Below, one piece after another: positions 63,493-64,000 of a stretch of DNA of 64,000 nucleotides. The stretch spans positions 1 through 64,000 of the forward strand of contig JAVXVG010000038.1 in NCBI GenBank assembly GCA_032229975.1, read 5' to 3'. This DNA comes from JAIVGV01 sp032229975 (lineage in GTDB: Bacteria; Acidobacteriota; Blastocatellia; Pyrinomonadales; Pyrinomonadaceae). The first letter of the stretch is position 1; every line of letters begins with the position of its first letter. The position numbers were made by a program, and so were the translations under genes. The notes beneath the pieces are model-generated. The model was not told the DNA's origin, did not search any database, and was given only the letters and a program-made list of their open reading frames with translations.

Positions 63493-64000
63493 CCTTTCAA
63501 TATCTCATCCATCACTTCTGCAAACTCGTAAACGCCGCGACGCCCTTGAATCCAACGCGCGGCGATGAGTGCGCCGGCGGCGAAGCCTTCGCGCGTGCGC
63601 GCCGCGTGCGCGAGTGTAATTTGATCCGCCGCCGAGTCGAAGCCGACGCGGTGCGTGCCCGGAATGTGGCCGGCCCGCGTCGAGGCGACGGAGATGTTTT
63701 GATCATTGAGTCGCGCGGCAAGAATCTCTTTGAGCTTGAGGGCCGTGCCCGAAGGCGCGTCGCGCTTGCGCGAGTGGTGCGCCTCTTCGATGAAGGACTC
63801 ATAACCTTCGACCATCGCGAACAATTCCGCCGCACGCGCGACGACGCGGTAGAAAATCTGGACGCCGACGGAAAAGTTTGCGCCAAAGACGAGCGCGCCG
63901 TCGCGTTCCGCCACGATGCGTCGCACGATCTCGATCTGATCGTTCCAGCCGGTCGTGCCTTCGACGAGCGGAACATGAGCGAGCGCACACGCTTCGATGT
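63471..64000 (-). CDS. dapB: 4-Hydroxy-tetrahydrodipicolinate reductase (partial, 5' end beyond window)
   Basis: The C-terminal ~176 codons of DapB; the frame is open to the window edge. It reads P-L-V-E-G-T-T-G-W-N at the edge, then G-A-N-F-S-V-G-V, E-A-H-H-S-R-K-R-D-A-P-S-G-T-A-L and R-A-G-H-I-P-G-T-H, all signature blocks of the reductase, which uses NAD(P)H to reduce the DapA product. The Rossmann N-terminus is missing. Its last codons run into the 63362 repeat. It is the first visible gene of the DAP operon. Confidence 0.92.
   Translation of the reverse strand, partial: IEACALAHVPLVEGTTGWNDQIEIVRRIVAERDGALVFGANFSVGVQIFYRVVARAAELFAMVEGYESFIEEAHHSRKRDAPSGTALKLKEILAARLNDQNISVASTRAGHIPGTHRVGFDSAADQITLAHAARTREGFAAGALIAARWIQGRRGVYEFAEVMDEILKGSLKSGV

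Overview
The window is GC-rich chromosomal DNA. It most likely comes from an Acidobacteriota bacterium, probably near class Blastocatellia; this assignment is inferred from gene content, because no rRNA marker is present. The pointers are an Oar-like TonB-dependent receptor with an N-terminal carboxypeptidase-regulatory domain, a complete alternative complex III operon joined to a caa3-type oxidase, a DUF4214/SBBP-repeat secreted protein, CHAT/TPR secreted proteins and MacB-like permeases without an ATPase. No tRNA, rRNA, CRISPR array, transposase or integrase was recognised.

Layout. 1-9.1 kb: a 188-bp near-perfect palindrome at the left edge, a lipoprotein, class II fructose-bisphosphatase (GlpX), a DUF2085 membrane protein, a small membrane protein, a family 2 glycosyltransferase, a TonB-dependent receptor and a fluoride exporter (CrcB) under a fluoride riboswitch. 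9.3-12.3 kb: a lower-GC accessory island with a Uma2-type nuclease, a 21-bp tandem repeat, a large hairpin, a PIN toxin/antitoxin pair, an attC-like site and a nuclease-like gene. The part with the toxin pair and nuclease-like gene lies between two copies of a duplicated non-coding segment. 12.3-18.6 kb: M14 and M64 metallopeptidases, an EamA transporter and a lysozyme-like protein. 19.3-33.3 kb: the respiratory operon actABCDEF, an unnamed single-TM protein, SCO and coxBACD; quinol oxidation would feed cytochrome c domains and then an A2-type oxygen reductase. 33.5-46.1 kb: a zinc-ribbon/DUF4097 protein, a UbiB-like kinase, a giant SBBP/BNR/Calx-beta/DUF4214 protein, ribosomal protein S21, inorganic pyrophosphatase, an M28 peptidase and two MacB-like permeases. 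46.4-52.4 kb: a CHAT protease-like protein, two further secreted proteins (one TPR) and a histone H1-like basic protein. 52.5-58.5 kb: galT-galK, an amidohydrolase and two proteins of unknown function. 58.6-64 kb (minus strand): a lysine/diaminopimelate operon, dapB (partial)-dapA-dapD-aminotransferase-asd. Its aminotransferase carries an in-frame, AT-richer N-terminal HhH-GPD (DNA-glycosylase-like) domain.

Gene spacers repeatedly hold word-like palindromic or tandem elements of several unrelated families, often directly after stop codons. In at least two places (actE and the SCO gene) they supply or abut the start of a respiratory gene. The observations I rate highest are the HhH-GPD::aminotransferase fusion inside the DAP operon, the duplication-flanked island with its attC-like site, the CHAT/TPR secreted cluster and the edge palindrome, which carries inverted copies of a lipoprotein 3' end.
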